A stretch of DNA of 64,000 nucleotides, taken from positions 1,550,001 through 1,614,000 of the forward strand of contig NZ_CP088262.1 in the NCBI RefSeq assembly GCF_021117365.1, written 5' to 3'. The notes beneath the pieces were generated by a model that did not search any database, was not told the DNA's origin, and saw nothing but the letters and a program-made list of their open reading frames with translations. The stretch is from Nocardioides sp. cx-173 (lineage in GTDB: Bacteria > Actinomycetota > Actinomycetes > Propionibacteriales > Nocardioidaceae). The position numbers were made by a program, and so were the translations under genes. Shown in pieces: positions 1-9,404 of this stretch (positions are counted from its first letter, which is position 1; each line of letters begins with the position of its first letter).

Positions 1-620
1 AGGACGTCGGGGTCGCGGCCGCCGTCGGCGACGGCGCCGCTCAGCAGTGCGCGCACGAGCTGGATGCTCGCCTCGCCCAGCTGCGGCGCGGCGGCGGAGG
101 CGCTGAGGCGCTCGGCGTCCTGGGTGAGCTCGACGAGGTACCGGCTGACGATCCCGTGCAGGGGACTGCACGGCAGCCGGGATGACGCCCGCTGGACGAC
201 CTCGAGCGGAAGCCCGAGCCGGGCGATCGGCACCTGTAGGGAGACCGAGGAGCCCCAGCCCGACCAGGCGAAGTCGAAGGGCCGGGTCACGTCGACCACC
301 ATCAGGTCGCCGGTGTGGACCAGTCGTCGACGCTCACCCGTCTGGAGCCGGCCGACACCGTCGCCGTGCACGGCGATGGCGACCGCCTCGGGGGAGGCGG
401 CCCGGGCCGTGCGCTCGTCGCGGTGCATAGTGATGCCGGTGCTGCGAGCCGTGAAGACGCGGGTCTCGCCGAGCTCGGCGAGCTCCATGCGGCCGACCAC
501 GCCATGCGTGCCGGTCTCCAGCTCGATGCCCGTCGCGCCCGACGCCTCGGCCATCGCGGCGCGGAAGACCTCGTACCGATCGCGGCGATCGACGGCTGCG
601 GTGTCGAGGAGGACGGCCAT
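1..620 (-). CDS. AraC-type regulator, N-terminal part (cut by window edge)
   Basis: The reading frame opens at ATG 620 on the minus strand and runs off the left edge without a stop, about 206 residues. It reads MAVLLDTAAVDRRDRYEVF and continues with a beta-rich region (VHTGDLMVVDVTRP, then SLQVPIARLG) typical of the AraC-binding-like N-terminal domain of AraC/XylS activators. The HTH domain would lie beyond the edge and is not visible, so the class is inferred from the sensor domain alone. It is divergent from the alpha/beta hydrolase at 838, separated by 217 bp, and that hydrolase is a plausible target. Confidence 0.72.
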   Translation of the reverse strand, partial: MAVLLDTAAVDRRDRYEVFRAAMAEASGATGIELETGTHGVVGRMELAELGETRVFTARSTGITMHRDERTARAASPEAVAIAVHGDGVGRLQTGERRRLVHTGDLMVVDVTRPFDFAWSGWGSSVSLQVPIARLGLPLEVVQRASSRLPCSPLHGIVSRYLVELTQDAERLSASAAAPQLGEASIQLVRALLSGAVADGGRDPDV

Positions 621-837
621 GCGTCCCTGCCTTCCACGGGGGTACGCGGCGCTTCGCCGTCCAATGTAGGCCGCCCCTCCGCCCCCGGGCAACGGTCCTC
701 TCCTCGCTCCGGCGGCCGAGATCCGGCGCTCGAGGCCGACCGTCAGGCACGCAGGACCGTTCCGGTGCGGAGTGCGCTCGTGTGAGCGTGGCCCTGCTCG
801 AGTTCATCTCCCACTGACCCACCCACCTGGAGGACCG

Positions 838-1695
838 ATGAGCACCGACGAGACCACCCCCGCCACGCCCCCCGACGGCCCCGACACCATCGTGCTCGTC
901 CACGGGCTCTGGGTCACCCCGCGCAGCTGGGAGCAGTGGGTGCCGCACTACGAGGCGCGCGGCTTCCGGGTCCTCACCCCGGCGTACCCGGGCTTCGAGA
1001 TCGAGGTCGAGGCGCTGCGCGGGGACCCCAGCGTGATCGCGGACTGCTCGATCACCGACACCATCGAGCACCTCTCCGCCGTGGTCCGGTCCGTGGAGCG
1101 GCCACCGATCATCATGGGTCACTCCTTCGGCGGGGCGCTGACCCAGATGCTGCTCGCCCGCGGCCTGGGGGCGGCCGGCGTCGCCATCGACTCCGCGCCC
1201 ACCGAGGGCGTGCGGCGCAACCCGCTGTCCCAGGTCAGGTCGCTCTTCCCGGCGCTGAACAACCCCGCGAAGCGGCACCAGGCGGTCGGCTTCACCCCCG
1301 AGCAGTTCCACTACGCCTTCACCAACACCCTTGACGAGGCCGCCGCCCGGGCCGCGTACGACCGGTACGCGATCGCGGCGCCCGGCCGGTGGGTCTGGGA
1401 GTACGGCCTCATCGCCAACTTCAAGCCCGGCCCTCAGGAGACGTGGGTCGACTACGCGAACGACGACCGCGCGCCGCTGCTGTTCCTCGCCGGCGGGGAG
1501 GACCACATCATGCCGCCGTCGGTGAACGAGTCGAACGCCCGCAAGTACCGCAGGTCGAGTGCGATCACCGAGTACCGGCTGCTCGACGGCCGGTCGCACT
1601 GGACCTGCGCCGAGCCCGGGTGGGAGGCCGTCGCCGACCAGGCGCTCGACTGGGCGCTCGCGCACGCGAGCGTCTCCCACCAGCCCGCTGGATGA
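838..1695 (+). CDS. alpha/beta hydrolase
   Basis: A 285-residue alpha/beta-hydrolase-fold protein, probably a cytoplasmic esterase or lipase-like enzyme. The nucleophile elbow GHSFGG places Ser at residue 96, the likely acid is in GGEDH (Asp222) and the His is in GRSHW (His254), completing a triad. An oxyanion-type HGLW motif lies near the N-terminus. ATG 838 is chosen because a GGAGG ribosome site lies 5 nt upstream; an in-frame ATG 66 nt earlier lacks one. The substrate cannot be read from sequence. It is divergent from the AraC-type regulator. Confidence 0.9.
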   Translation: MSTDETTPATPPDGPDTIVLVHGLWVTPRSWEQWVPHYEARGFRVLTPAYPGFEIEVEALRGDPSVIADCSITDTIEHLSAVVRSVERPPIIMGHSFGGALTQMLLARGLGAAGVAIDSAPTEGVRRNPLSQVRSLFPALNNPAKRHQAVGFTPEQFHYAFTNTLDEAAARAAYDRYAIAAPGRWVWEYGLIANFKPGPQETWVDYANDDRAPLLFLAGGEDHIMPPSVNESNARKYRRSSAITEYRLLDGRSHWTCAEPGWEAVADQALDWALAHASVSHQPAG

Positions 1696-1726
1696 GGCGG
1701 GGTCGTCCGTCGGTGGTCGAGGCGCG

Positions 1727-2506
1727 TCAGAGCTCCTCGAGCCAGGCGCGCCAGGCCGGCTCCTCACGCCGTACGTAGTCGGCGGCGTCGGCGGAGAACA
1801 GGTAGCCACGCACGCCCAGCGTCGCCTTGCCGTCGGCCTCGTCGAACACGAAGGCGCTGAGCATCCCGGGCACCGGCGCCGTGAGTCGCACCAGCGCCTG
1901 CCGTTCGCCGAGCCGCTCGACGGTGCCGGAGGTGTCGCGCACCTGGACCGCGGCGCCCTTTTCGACCGCCCCGAGCGCGTCGGAGAGGCTCTTCCAGAGC
2001 GTCGCGACGTCGCCGGGGCGGGAGGCGGTGGCCTCGAGCTGCGTGGCCTCCTGCCCCGGGAAGTGCGACAGGTAGAGCCGCAGGTTGTCGAAGAACGGCT
2101 TCCAGCTGGCGCCCATGTCCTCCCAGAACTCCGCCTCCCAGTCGGCGCCGGTCCCGAAGCCGCTGCTGGTCACGCGGACGACGCAGGTGCCGCCGGAGCG
2201 TGCCTCGACCAGGAACTCCGACGTCAGCGGGCTGAGCTCGTCGGGGCTCTTGCCCATCAGGGCGGCCCAGTCCTCCTCGTAGGCGAGGCGGCGTGGCGGG
2301 TCCCAGCCGGTGACCTGGCCGTCCGAGCCCATCTCGGGGCCCATGCTGAAGTGCAGGGAGCCGCCCTCGTGCTCCTCCAGCTCGGTCGGCAGGAACCACG
2401 CGCTCATGCCTCGGGCGGTGGCGATGGCCCGCCACACCTGCTCCGGTGTGCCGGGCACCTCGACGCTGAACTCCAGGCGGTACGGGACGTGCGGGGTGGT
2501 GCTCAT
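1727..2506 (-). CDS. SRPBCC (AHSA1-like) domain protein
   Basis: A 259-residue protein beginning MSTTPHVPYRLEF. The N-terminal 150 residues match the SRPBCC/AHSA1 (START-like) fold, with the VPGTPEQVWRAI helix entry and a WDPPRRLAYEE strand region. The remainder looks like a second, weaker SRPBCC-like segment. The ATG overlaps the stop of the ArsR gene by 4 nt (ATGA at 2503-2506), so the two are translationally coupled. ArsR-SRPBCC pairs are common in actinobacteria; the SRPBCC partner probably binds a small hydrophobic ligand, and its specific role is unknown. Confidence 0.88.
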   Translation of the reverse strand: MSTTPHVPYRLEFSVEVPGTPEQVWRAIATARGMSAWFLPTELEEHEGGSLHFSMGPEMGSDGQVTGWDPPRRLAYEEDWAALMGKSPDELSPLTSEFLVEARSGGTCVVRVTSSGFGTGADWEAEFWEDMGASWKPFFDNLRLYLSHFPGQEATQLEATASRPGDVATLWKSLSDALGAVEKGAAVQVRDTSGTVERLGERQALVRLTAPVPGMLSAFVFDEADGKATLGVRGYLFSADAADYVRREEPAWRAWLEEL

Positions 2507-3081
2507 GCGCTCTCCTCGGGGAGTGGGTGGGCGGCCACGAGCAGCCGGTGGGGTCGCCCGTCGTCGTGGTGGTAGCGAGCGGCCAGGTCGAGCACCGCGG
2601 CGGTCAGGTCGTCGGCGAAGGCGGCCCGGTCGGCGGCCGACCGGAAGCCGATCTCGGTGTCGATGGTCAGCGTCGGAAGCCGCTTGCCGGACGCACCGGC
2701 CCGTCGGGCCAGGGCGCCGACCTCGCGCACCAGCCGACCCGCCAGGGCGACCAGGTAGCCCGCGGACAGGTGGTCGGCGTTGGCGTCCGGGTCGGCCGCC
2801 GACGCGCTGACGGCCGCCGGCGACACGACGTACGACGCGGCCGAGGCCTGCAGCACCCGCTCGGTGATGCCGCCGTGCCGGCGCTCCTCGGCGAGCTCGA
2901 CGAGCCCGTGCTGCTCGAGGGCCTTGAGGTGGTAGGTGACCTTCTGGCGGGCGATGCCGACCCGGGCCGCGAGGCCTGCGGCCGAGGTCGGCACGGAGAG
3001 CTCGCCGAGCAGCCGCGCCCGGATCGGGTCCAGCGCCACGGCCGCGGCCTGCGCGCTCTCGATGACCTCGACGTCCTTCAT
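2503..3081 (-). CDS. ArsR-family winged-helix regulator
   Basis: A 192-residue DNA-binding repressor-type protein. Residues 15-85 form a winged helix (DPIRARLLGELS, then the recognition segment VGIARQKVTYHLKALEQHGLV) of the ArsR family without metal-binding cysteines. The C-terminal half (ALARRAGASG onward) is probably a ligand or dimer domain. It heads a two-gene operon with the SRPBCC gene. A perfect 7-bp inverted repeat at 3097-3116, just before the ATG, is the likely autoregulatory operator. Confidence 0.9.
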   Translation of the reverse strand: MKDVEVIESAQAAAVALDPIRARLLGELSVPTSAAGLAARVGIARQKVTYHLKALEQHGLVELAEERRHGGITERVLQASAASYVVSPAAVSASAADPDANADHLSAGYLVALAGRLVREVGALARRAGASGKRLPTLTIDTEIGFRSAADRAAFADDLTAAVLDLAARYHHDDGRPHRLLVAAHPLPEESA

Positions 3082-3096
3082 GACGCCACGGTGGCA

Positions 3097-3116
3097 TTGA
3101 CAACTTTTATTGTCAA
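3097..3116. promoter_or_regulatory. ArsR operator-like inverted repeat
   Basis: TTGACAA and TTGTCAA are separated by CTTTTA, a perfect 7-bp inverted repeat. It is AT-rich in a very GC-rich region and sits 15 nt upstream of the ArsR start. On the minus strand TTGACA could also serve as a -35 box, which would place the repressor site inside the promoter. Confidence 0.7.
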
Positions 3117-3119
3117 GGG

Positions 3120-4925
3120 TCAGCGTGCCGGCGTGACCTCCGCGACGGTCGGGCGGGCGGGGGCCTTCTCGCCGGCCCTCAGGAAGCTGCCCGTCCGCTC
3201 CCTGCCGAGTACGTCGGTCGCCTCGCCGTCGCGCCAGACCACGCGCCCGCCGACCATGACCAGCGGGACGGTGGCGTCGTTGCGGTTGACCATGCGGGAC
3301 AGGCCGTCGTACTGCGCGACGGGCGCCTCGGCGTACTCGTCCAGCGTGTCGTCGAGCCGGGTGGGATCGAGCAGGAACAGGTCGGCGCGGTCGCCGACGC
3401 GCAGGTGGCCCGCATCGAGGCCGTACCAGTCGGCCAGCTCGCCGGTGAGGCGGTGCACGGCCTGCTCCATGCGCAGGAACGGCCGGCCGGCGACCTCGGC
3501 GTCACGCACGTGACGCAGCAGCCGGAGACCGAAGTTGTAGAAGGCCATGTTGCGCAGGTGGGCGCCGGCGTCGGAGAAGCCCATCTGGACGCCCGGGCTC
3601 TGCGCCATCTTTTTCAGGATCTCGGGGCGGTGGTTGGAGATCGTGGTGCGCCAGCGCAGCGCGGTGCCGTGCTCGAGCACCAGGTCGAGGTAGGCGTCGA
3701 CGGGGTGCAGGCCGCCGCGCTCGAGGCCGACCTTGCCGAAGGACTTGCCGACGACAAAGGCATCCGGGCACGCGAGGATCTCGGCGTCGAAGAAGTCGCG
3801 GTGCCACACGCGCGGGCCGTACTTGGAGTCGTAGTCCTTGCGGAAGCGGCGCCGGTAGCCCTCGTCGCGCATCAGCTCGTCGCGCGCCACCTTCTCCTTC
3901 AGGTGCAGGGCGGCGGCGCCGGAGCCGAACTCCTCGAAGATCACCAGGTCGATGCCGTCGGCGTAGACCTCGAAGGGCACCGGCAGGTGCTGCCACTTGA
4001 AGTCCGCGCCCAGCCGGTTGACGCCCGCGGCCAGCAGTCGCATCAGGTGGATGATGAACGGGATGGCCTTGATGTCGGCCGCCGAGAGCAGGCTGGTCTT
4101 GAGCGGCTTGGTCCGTCCCAGTCCGATGGAGCCCAGTCCGATCGAGCCCAGCGCCTGCGTGACGATCGTGTGCGGGTGGCTGGCGTCCGGCCCCGCCTGG
4201 AGGGCCCGCTCGCGCGAGCGCAGGATCCGGCGCAGGCCGCGCATCTCGCGCCACGTCGCGTACGTCGACGGCAGCGTGCGCGAGCGGCACGCGTCACCGT
4301 CGAGCTTGTCGAAGAGCAGCTGCTGCGCCGACATCCCGACGAAGCCCGCGTCGAGGGCCTCGGTGAGCATCGACTCCATCCGGGCCTGCTCGTGGCGCGA
4401 GGGGCGGACCTGCTTGCGGGTGGCCCGGTCCAGGCCCATGGTCGCGGTGCGCATGTCGGAGTGGCCGATGAACGCCGCCAGGTTGGGGCCGAGCGGCAGC
4501 GCCTCCAGCGCCGCGACGTACTCGTGCGCCGAGGACCAGGTCTTGGCCTCCTCGACCGAGGCGATCACGTGCTGGCGGGGGATCGCCTCCACCCGGCCGA
4601 ACAGGTCACCCGCGTCGACGCTGCCGACGTGGACGGTCGAGAGCGAGCAGGAGCCGAGCAGGATCGTGGTCACGCCGTGGCGCAGCGACTCCAGCAGGTG
4701 CGGGTCCTTGAGCACCTCGATGTCGTAGTGGGTGTGGATGTCGACCATGCCCGGCAGCACCCACCGGCCGGTGGCGTCGACGACCTCGCGGCAGCCGGTC
4801 TCGTCCAGCGGCTCGGCCGAGACCGCGACCACGCGACCGTCGGTGATGCCGAGGTGGCGCTGCGCGGGCGGGGCGCCGGTCCCGTCGAACCAGGTGCCGC
4901 CCCGGATGATCGTGTCGAAGGCCAT
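3120..4925 (-). CDS. amidohydrolase, N-acyl-D-amino-acid deacylase type
   Basis: A 601-residue metal-dependent amidohydrolase. The opening MAFDTIIRGG with GTGAPP, the metal motif VDIHTHYD (His64, His66) and the C-terminal DLFLLDP and MVGGRVVWRDG segments match the D-aminoacylase/N-acyl-D-amino-acid deacylase group (COG3653). Length fits that group. The enzyme probably hydrolyses an N-acyl amide in the cytoplasm; the exact substrate is not visible. It faces away from the DUF3311-symporter pair, and the three may serve one uptake and breakdown route. The ArsR operator lies just past its stop. Confidence 0.85.
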   Translation of the reverse strand: MAFDTIIRGGTWFDGTGAPPAQRHLGITDGRVVAVSAEPLDETGCREVVDATGRWVLPGMVDIHTHYDIEVLKDPHLLESLRHGVTTILLGSCSLSTVHVGSVDAGDLFGRVEAIPRQHVIASVEEAKTWSSAHEYVAALEALPLGPNLAAFIGHSDMRTATMGLDRATRKQVRPSRHEQARMESMLTEALDAGFVGMSAQQLLFDKLDGDACRSRTLPSTYATWREMRGLRRILRSRERALQAGPDASHPHTIVTQALGSIGLGSIGLGRTKPLKTSLLSAADIKAIPFIIHLMRLLAAGVNRLGADFKWQHLPVPFEVYADGIDLVIFEEFGSGAAALHLKEKVARDELMRDEGYRRRFRKDYDSKYGPRVWHRDFFDAEILACPDAFVVGKSFGKVGLERGGLHPVDAYLDLVLEHGTALRWRTTISNHRPEILKKMAQSPGVQMGFSDAGAHLRNMAFYNFGLRLLRHVRDAEVAGRPFLRMEQAVHRLTGELADWYGLDAGHLRVGDRADLFLLDPTRLDDTLDEYAEAPVAQYDGLSRMVNRNDATVPLVMVGGRVVWRDGEATDVLGRERTGSFLRAGEKAPARPTVAEVTPAR

Positions 4926-4962
4926 CCCGCGATCGAAGCGGAGTCGTTGACACGCGTCAAGA

Positions 4963-4978
4963 GGTGATGCGGATCACA
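4963..4978 (+). promoter_or_regulatory. CRP/GlxR-like site upstream of the symporter operon
   Basis: GGTGA and TCACA are separated by six bases (TGCGGA), matching the CRP-family consensus TGTGA-N6-TCACA at 9 of 10 positions. It lies about 17 nt before the DUF3311 start. Monocarboxylate permeases of this type are CRP/GlxR targets in other actinobacteria. A second match precedes the mannitol PTS gene at 47900. Confidence 0.5.
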
Positions 4979-4994
4979 GGTAATCTCCCCGCGC

Positions 4995-5267
4995 ATGAGC
5001 CTCGGGAACGACACTCCTCCTGCCGGCACGCCCGACGTCCCGGTCACCGACAAGCGCAAGATGGCCGCAGCCGCGGTGCTGCTCGCCATCCCCGTCATCG
5101 CCCTCATGTGGGTCTCCTCCTACGCCCGCGAGGACCCGAAGCTGTTCGGCTTCCCGTTCTTCTTCTGGTACCAGTTCCTGTGGGTGTTCCTCTGCTCCGC
5201 CATGACCTGGGGCGCCTACCGGCTCACCCTGTCCGCCCGCGCCCCGCGAGGGGGTGAGGACCGGTGA
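4995..5267 (+). CDS. DUF3311 membrane protein, symporter partner
   Basis: A 90-residue small membrane protein with two predicted transmembrane helices (AAAVLLAIPVIALMWVS and FFFWYQFLWVFLCSAMTW). DUF3311 proteins are nearly always encoded directly before a sodium:solute symporter and probably act as its accessory subunit. The stop overlaps the symporter's GTG start by 4 nt, supporting that pairing. The ATG follows a weak purine-rich stretch and a CRP-like site. Confidence 0.88.
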   Translation: MSLGNDTPPAGTPDVPVTDKRKMAAAAVLLAIPVIALMWVSSYAREDPKLFGFPFFFWYQFLWVFLCSAMTWGAYRLTLSARAPRGGEDR

Positions 5268-6952
5268 GCGCCCCGACCGCGATGGTGACCGGCGGCGGGG
5301 TCAACACCGTCGCGCTGGTCGTGCTGATCGTGCTGTTCCTGGTGGTGACCGTGCTGGGCTTCATGGCCTCGCGCTTCCAGCGCGGCGAGAGCCTGAACTC
5401 GCTCGACGAGTGGGGCCTGGGCGGGCGCAAGTTCGGCACCTGGATCACCTGGTTCCTGCTGGGCGGCGACCTCTACACGGCGTACACGTTCGTCGCCGTG
5501 CCGGCCGCGATGTTCGCGACCGGAGCCGTCGCCGGCTTCTTCGCGGTGCCCTACACGATCGTGCTCTACCCGATCATCTTCGTCTTCATGGCGCGGCTGT
5601 GGTCGGTGAGCCACCGCCACGGCTACGTCACCACGGCCGACTTCGTCCGCGGGCGGTACGACGACCGCTCGCTGTCGCTGGCCGTCGCGGTCACCGGCTT
5701 CCTGGCGACGATGCCCTACATCGCCCTGCAGCTCGTCGGCATCCAGGCGGTGCTCGAGGTGGCCGGTGTCGGCGGCTCGGACAACATCATCGCCAAGGAC
5801 GCGCCGCTGCTGGTGGCGTTCGCGGTCCTGGCCGCCTACACCTACTCCTCGGGCCTGCGCGCGCCCGCGGTGATCGCGTTCGTCAAGGACATCCTGATCT
5901 ACGTCGTCATCATCGTCGCGATCGTCTACCTGCCCTCGCAGGTGGGCGGCTGGGACAGCATCTTCGGCGCGGCCGAGGAGAAGATGACGGCCACCAACGA
6001 GGTGACCCAGGCGCCCCAGGGCTCCTTCATCCCCGGCTCCGGGGCGATGTGGGCCTATGCGACGCTCGGCCTCGGGTCGGCGCTGGCGCTGTTCATGTAC
6101 CCGCACTCGATCACCGCGAGCCTGTCGTCCGGCAGCCGCAACACCGTGCGACGCAACGCCGCCCTGCTGCCGGCGTACTCGTTCGTGCTGGGACTGCTGG
6201 CGCTGCTCGGCTGGGTCGCCATCGCCGCCGGCACCGACCCGACCGGCCTCGACGGCGAGGTCAACCCGCAGCTGGTCATCCCGCAGCTGTTCGAGGACTT
6301 CTTCCCGGGCTGGTTCGCCGGGGTCGCGTTCGCCGCGATCGCCATCGGCGCGCCGGTGCCGGCGGCGATCATGTCGATCGCGGCGGCCAACACCTTCTCC
6401 CGCAACATCTACAAGGAGTGGCTGAAGAAGGACGCGACGCCCGAGCAGGAGGCCAAGGTCTCCAAGCTGATGTCGCTGGTGGTCAAGGCGTTCGCGCTGG
6501 TCTTCGTGCTCACCCTCGACAAGCAGAACGCGATCAACTTCCAGCTCCTCGGCGGCATCTGGATCCTGCAGACCTTCCCCGCGATCGTCTTCAGCCTCTA
6601 CACGAGGTGGTTCCACCGCACGGCGCTGCTGGTCGGCTGGGGTGCGGGCATGGTCTACGGCACGGTCAAGGCCTACCAGGTCATCAACCCGGTCACCGGC
6701 AAGCACTTCGGTGGCTCGCTCGGCGAGATCCCAGGGCTGGGGGAGATGGGCTACATCGCCATGACGGCGTTCGCGCTCAACCTGATCGTCACCGTTGTCC
6801 TCACCCTCGCGCTCAACGCGCTCAAGGTGTCCAACGGCCGCGACGCCACCTCGCCAGGCGACTACTTCGCCGACGCCGACGACCCGCGCGTCCAGGCCGA
6901 CCTCGCGCACAAGGACGACGTCTTCCGCGGGGAGCCGGAGACGACGACCTGA
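5264..6952 (+). CDS. sodium:solute symporter (monocarboxylate permease-like)
   Basis: A 562-residue membrane protein of the SSS family with about 13 hydrophobic segments, starting at GTG within the DUF3311 stop overlap. Features include [19 protein letters not shown] near the N-terminus and the YPHSIT and [22 protein letters not shown] core, characteristic of the MctC/monocarboxylate and acetate permease branch. It probably imports a small carboxylate with Na+. The substrate could also relate to the neighbouring amidohydrolase or aminotransferase. Its stop lies 10 bp from the convergent aminotransferase stop. Confidence 0.92.
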   Translation: MSAPTAMVTGGGVNTVALVVLIVLFLVVTVLGFMASRFQRGESLNSLDEWGLGGRKFGTWITWFLLGGDLYTAYTFVAVPAAMFATGAVAGFFAVPYTIVLYPIIFVFMARLWSVSHRHGYVTTADFVRGRYDDRSLSLAVAVTGFLATMPYIALQLVGIQAVLEVAGVGGSDNIIAKDAPLLVAFAVLAAYTYSSGLRAPAVIAFVKDILIYVVIIVAIVYLPSQVGGWDSIFGAAEEKMTATNEVTQAPQGSFIPGSGAMWAYATLGLGSALALFMYPHSITASLSSGSRNTVRRNAALLPAYSFVLGLLALLGWVAIAAGTDPTGLDGEVNPQLVIPQLFEDFFPGWFAGVAFAAIAIGAPVPAAIMSIAAANTFSRNIYKEWLKKDATPEQEAKVSKLMSLVVKAFALVFVLTLDKQNAINFQLLGGIWILQTFPAIVFSLYTRWFHRTALLVGWGAGMVYGTVKAYQVINPVTGKHFGGSLGEIPGLGEMGYIAMTAFALNLIVTVVLTLALNALKVSNGRDATSPGDYFADADDPRVQADLAHKDDVFRGEPETTT

Positions 6953-6962
6953 GCGGCGGGCA

Positions 6963-8282
6963 CTACGCGGTGGCGGCGAAGGCCTCCGCGATGACGGCGA
7001 ACCCCTCGGCCAGCAGGGCGTCGGGGATGGAGAGGGGCGGCAGGAAGCGAAGGACGTTGCCGTAGGTGCCGCAGGTGAGGACCACCACGCCCTGGGCGTG
7101 GCAGTAGGCCGCAACGGCGGCCGTGCGGGCCGGGTCGGGCTCGGTGGTCCCGGGCGCGCACAGCTCGATGGCCATCATCGCGCCGCGGCCGCGCACGTCG
7201 CCGATGACCGCGTGGGTCTCCCGCAGGTCCGCGAGCCGGCTCGCCATCGTCGCGCCGATCGCGCGGGCGCGGGCGGTGAGATGGTGCTCGCGCATCTCCT
7301 CGATCGCCCCCAGCGCCGCCGCGCAGGCGACCGGGTTGCCGCCGTACGTGCCGCCGAGGCCGCCCACGTGGACCCGGTCCATGAGCTCGGCGCGGCCGGT
7401 CACGGCGGACAGCGGCAGGCCGCCGGCGATGCCCTTGGCGGTGGCCACGAGATCGGGGACGACCCCCTCGTGGTCGCTGGCGAACCAGTCGCCGGTGCGG
7501 CAGAAGCCGGACTGGATCTCGTCGGCGACGTAGACGACGTCGTGGGCGGCGGCCCACGCGGCGATCGCGGGCAGGAAGCCCGGCGCGGGCACGACGAAGC
7601 CGCCCTCGCCCTGGATCGGCTCGATCACCACACAGGCGAGGTTGGCTGCGCCGACCTGCTTCTCCAGCAGGTCGATGGCGCGCGCCGCGGCGTCCGGACC
7701 GGAGAGGCCGTCGCGGAAGGGGTAGGACATCGGCGCCCGGTAGACCTCGCCCGCGAACGGCCCGAAGCCGTTCTTGTACGGCATGTTCTTCGCCGTCATC
7801 GCCATCGTGAGATTGGTGCGTCCGTGGTAGGCGTGGTCGAACACCGCGACCGCGTCCCTGCCGGTGGCCACGCGCGCGATCTTGACGGCGTTCTCGACCG
7901 CCTCGGCGCCGGAGTTGAACAGCGCCGACTTCTTGGCGTGCCCGCCCGGCGTCAGCTCGCCGAGCTGCTCGCACACGTCGACGTAGCCGTCGTACGGCGT
8001 GATCATGAAGCAGGTGTGCGTGAACGCCGCCAGCTGCTCGCTCGCGCGGCGTACGACGTGCGGCGCGGCGTTGCCCACGGTGGTGACCGCGATGCCGGAG
8101 CCGAGATCGATCAGGTGGTTGCCGTCGACGTCGACGAGCACGCCGCCGCCCGCCTCGACGACGAAGACCGGCAGCGTCGTGCCCACGCCGTCGGCGACGT
8201 GTCGCCGCTTGCGCTCGAGCCGGAGCAGGGACCCGGGCCCGGGGACGGGAGTCACGAGGCGGCGTTCCTGCGCGATGCTCAT
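6963..8282 (-). CDS. gabT: class III aminotransferase, 4-aminobutyrate type
   Basis: A 439-residue PLP-dependent fold-type I enzyme. The PLP lysine is Lys283 in [12 protein letters not shown], the ring-contact Asp is Asp254 in VADEIQSGF, and [15 protein letters not shown] plus [15 protein letters not shown] are typical of GabT. It probably transfers the amino group of 4-aminobutyrate or a related omega-amino acid to 2-oxoglutarate. No succinate-semialdehyde dehydrogenase is adjacent, so the substrate is not certain. A -10 box TAGCCT ends 6 nt before ATG 8282, suggesting leaderless mRNA. Confidence 0.88.
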   Translation of the reverse strand: MSIAQERRLVTPVPGPGSLLRLERKRRHVADGVGTTLPVFVVEAGGGVLVDVDGNHLIDLGSGIAVTTVGNAAPHVVRRASEQLAAFTHTCFMITPYDGYVDVCEQLGELTPGGHAKKSALFNSGAEAVENAVKIARVATGRDAVAVFDHAYHGRTNLTMAMTAKNMPYKNGFGPFAGEVYRAPMSYPFRDGLSGPDAAARAIDLLEKQVGAANLACVVIEPIQGEGGFVVPAPGFLPAIAAWAAAHDVVYVADEIQSGFCRTGDWFASDHEGVVPDLVATAKGIAGGLPLSAVTGRAELMDRVHVGGLGGTYGGNPVACAAALGAIEEMREHHLTARARAIGATMASRLADLRETHAVIGDVRGRGAMMAIELCAPGTTEPDPARTAAVAAYCHAQGVVVLTCGTYGNVLRFLPPLSIPDALLAEGFAVIAEAFAATA

Positions 8283-8288
8283 CGACCC

Positions 8289-8294
8289 AGGCTA
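8289..8294 (-). promoter_or_regulatory. -10 box of gabT (leaderless type)
   Basis: TAGCCT on the minus strand is followed by 6 nt and then ATG 8282, so transcription would begin at or next to the start codon. No ribosome site fits in the gap. Confidence 0.5.
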
Positions 8295-8312
8295 ATGCGG
8301 GAGGATGGAGCC

Positions 8313-9404
8313 GTGAGAGACGTCGTGATCCTCGGCAGCACCGGCTCCATCGGCACCCAGGCCCTGGAGCTGGTCCGCGCCAACCCCGACCGCTTCCGTG
8401 TTGTCGGGCTGACGGCGGGCGGCTCGCAGCCGGAGCTGTTCGAGCAGCAGGTCGCCGAGCTCGGCCCGCGCTTCTCAGGTCTGGGGGAGGAGGCCTCCGT
8501 CGAGGCGGCCTCGATGTCGTGCGACGTCGTGCTCAACGGCATCACCGGGGCAGTGGGGCTGCGCCCGACGCTGGCCGCCCTCGACGCCGGGAACACGCTC
8601 GCGCTGGCCAACAAGGAGTCGCTGATCATGGGCGGGCCGCTGGTGCTGGAGCGGGCCAAGCCCGGCCAGATCGTGCCGGTCGACTCCGAGCACAGCGCGC
8701 TCGCGCAGTGCCTGCGGGGCGGTCGCCCCGACGAGGTGCGCCGCCTGGTGCTCACCGCGAGCGGGGGCCCCTTCCGCGGCCGCACCCGCGACGAGCTCGC
8801 GGGGGTCACGCCCGCACAGGCGATGGCGCACCCGACCTGGGCCATGGGCCCGGTCATCACGATCAACTCAGCGACCCTGGTCAACAAGGGCCTGGAGGTG
8901 ATCGAGGCCCACCTGCTGTTCGGGATCCCGTTCGACCGGATCGAGGTGGTGGTGCACCCGACGAGCGTCGTGCACTCGATGGTGGAGTTCCTCGACGGCT
9001 CGACGCTGGTCCAGGCCAGCCCGCCGACCATGCTGATCCCGATCTCGCTGGGCCTCGCCTGGCCCGACCGGGTGCCGGACGCCGCCGCGCCGGTCGACTG
9101 GAGCCGTCCCGAGACCTGGGAGTTCTTCCCGCTCGACGACGAGGCGTTCCCGGCGGTGTCGCTCGCGCGGCAGGCGGGGGAGCGCGGAGGCACCGCGCCT
9201 GCGGTCTACAACGCGGCCAACGAGGTGTGCGTCGAGGAGTTCCGGGCGGGCCGGCTCGCGTTCACCGACATCGTTTCGAGCGTCGCCGCCGTCCTCGCGC
9301 GCCACGACGTACCCTCGGAGGAGGGCCTGACGATCGACGGCATCCTCGCCGCTGACGCCTGGGCCCGCACCGAGACCCGCACCTTGATAGGGAGACCTGA
9401 GTGA
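8313..9404 (+). CDS. dxr: 1-deoxy-D-xylulose-5-phosphate reductoisomerase
   Basis: The MEP-pathway enzyme converting DXP to 2-C-methyl-D-erythritol 4-phosphate with NADPH. The N-terminal GSTGSIG is the nucleotide loop (residues 8-14), followed by [20 protein letters not shown] and [22 protein letters not shown] of the catalytic and metal site. At 363 residues it is shorter than most homologues (380-410); the shortening lies in the NADPH domain between LGPRF and [11 protein letters not shown] 8313 is chosen for the GGAGG 8 nt upstream; an in-frame ATG at 8295 is the alternative. It overlaps rseP by 4 nt. Confidence 0.95.
   Translation: MRDVVILGSTGSIGTQALELVRANPDRFRVVGLTAGGSQPELFEQQVAELGPRFSGLGEEASVEAASMSCDVVLNGITGAVGLRPTLAALDAGNTLALANKESLIMGGPLVLERAKPGQIVPVDSEHSALAQCLRGGRPDEVRRLVLTASGGPFRGRTRDELAGVTPAQAMAHPTWAMGPVITINSATLVNKGLEVIEAHLLFGIPFDRIEVVVHPTSVVHSMVEFLDGSTLVQASPPTMLIPISLGLAWPDRVPDAAAPVDWSRPETWEFFPLDDEAFPAVSLARQAGERGGTAPAVYNAANEVCVEEFRAGRLAFTDIVSSVAAVLARHDVPSEEGLTIDGILAADAWARTETRTLIGRPE

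Noticed and set aside
5216..7114. 632-residue open frame opposite the symporter
   Set aside because: Shadow frame with charged low-complexity sequence.
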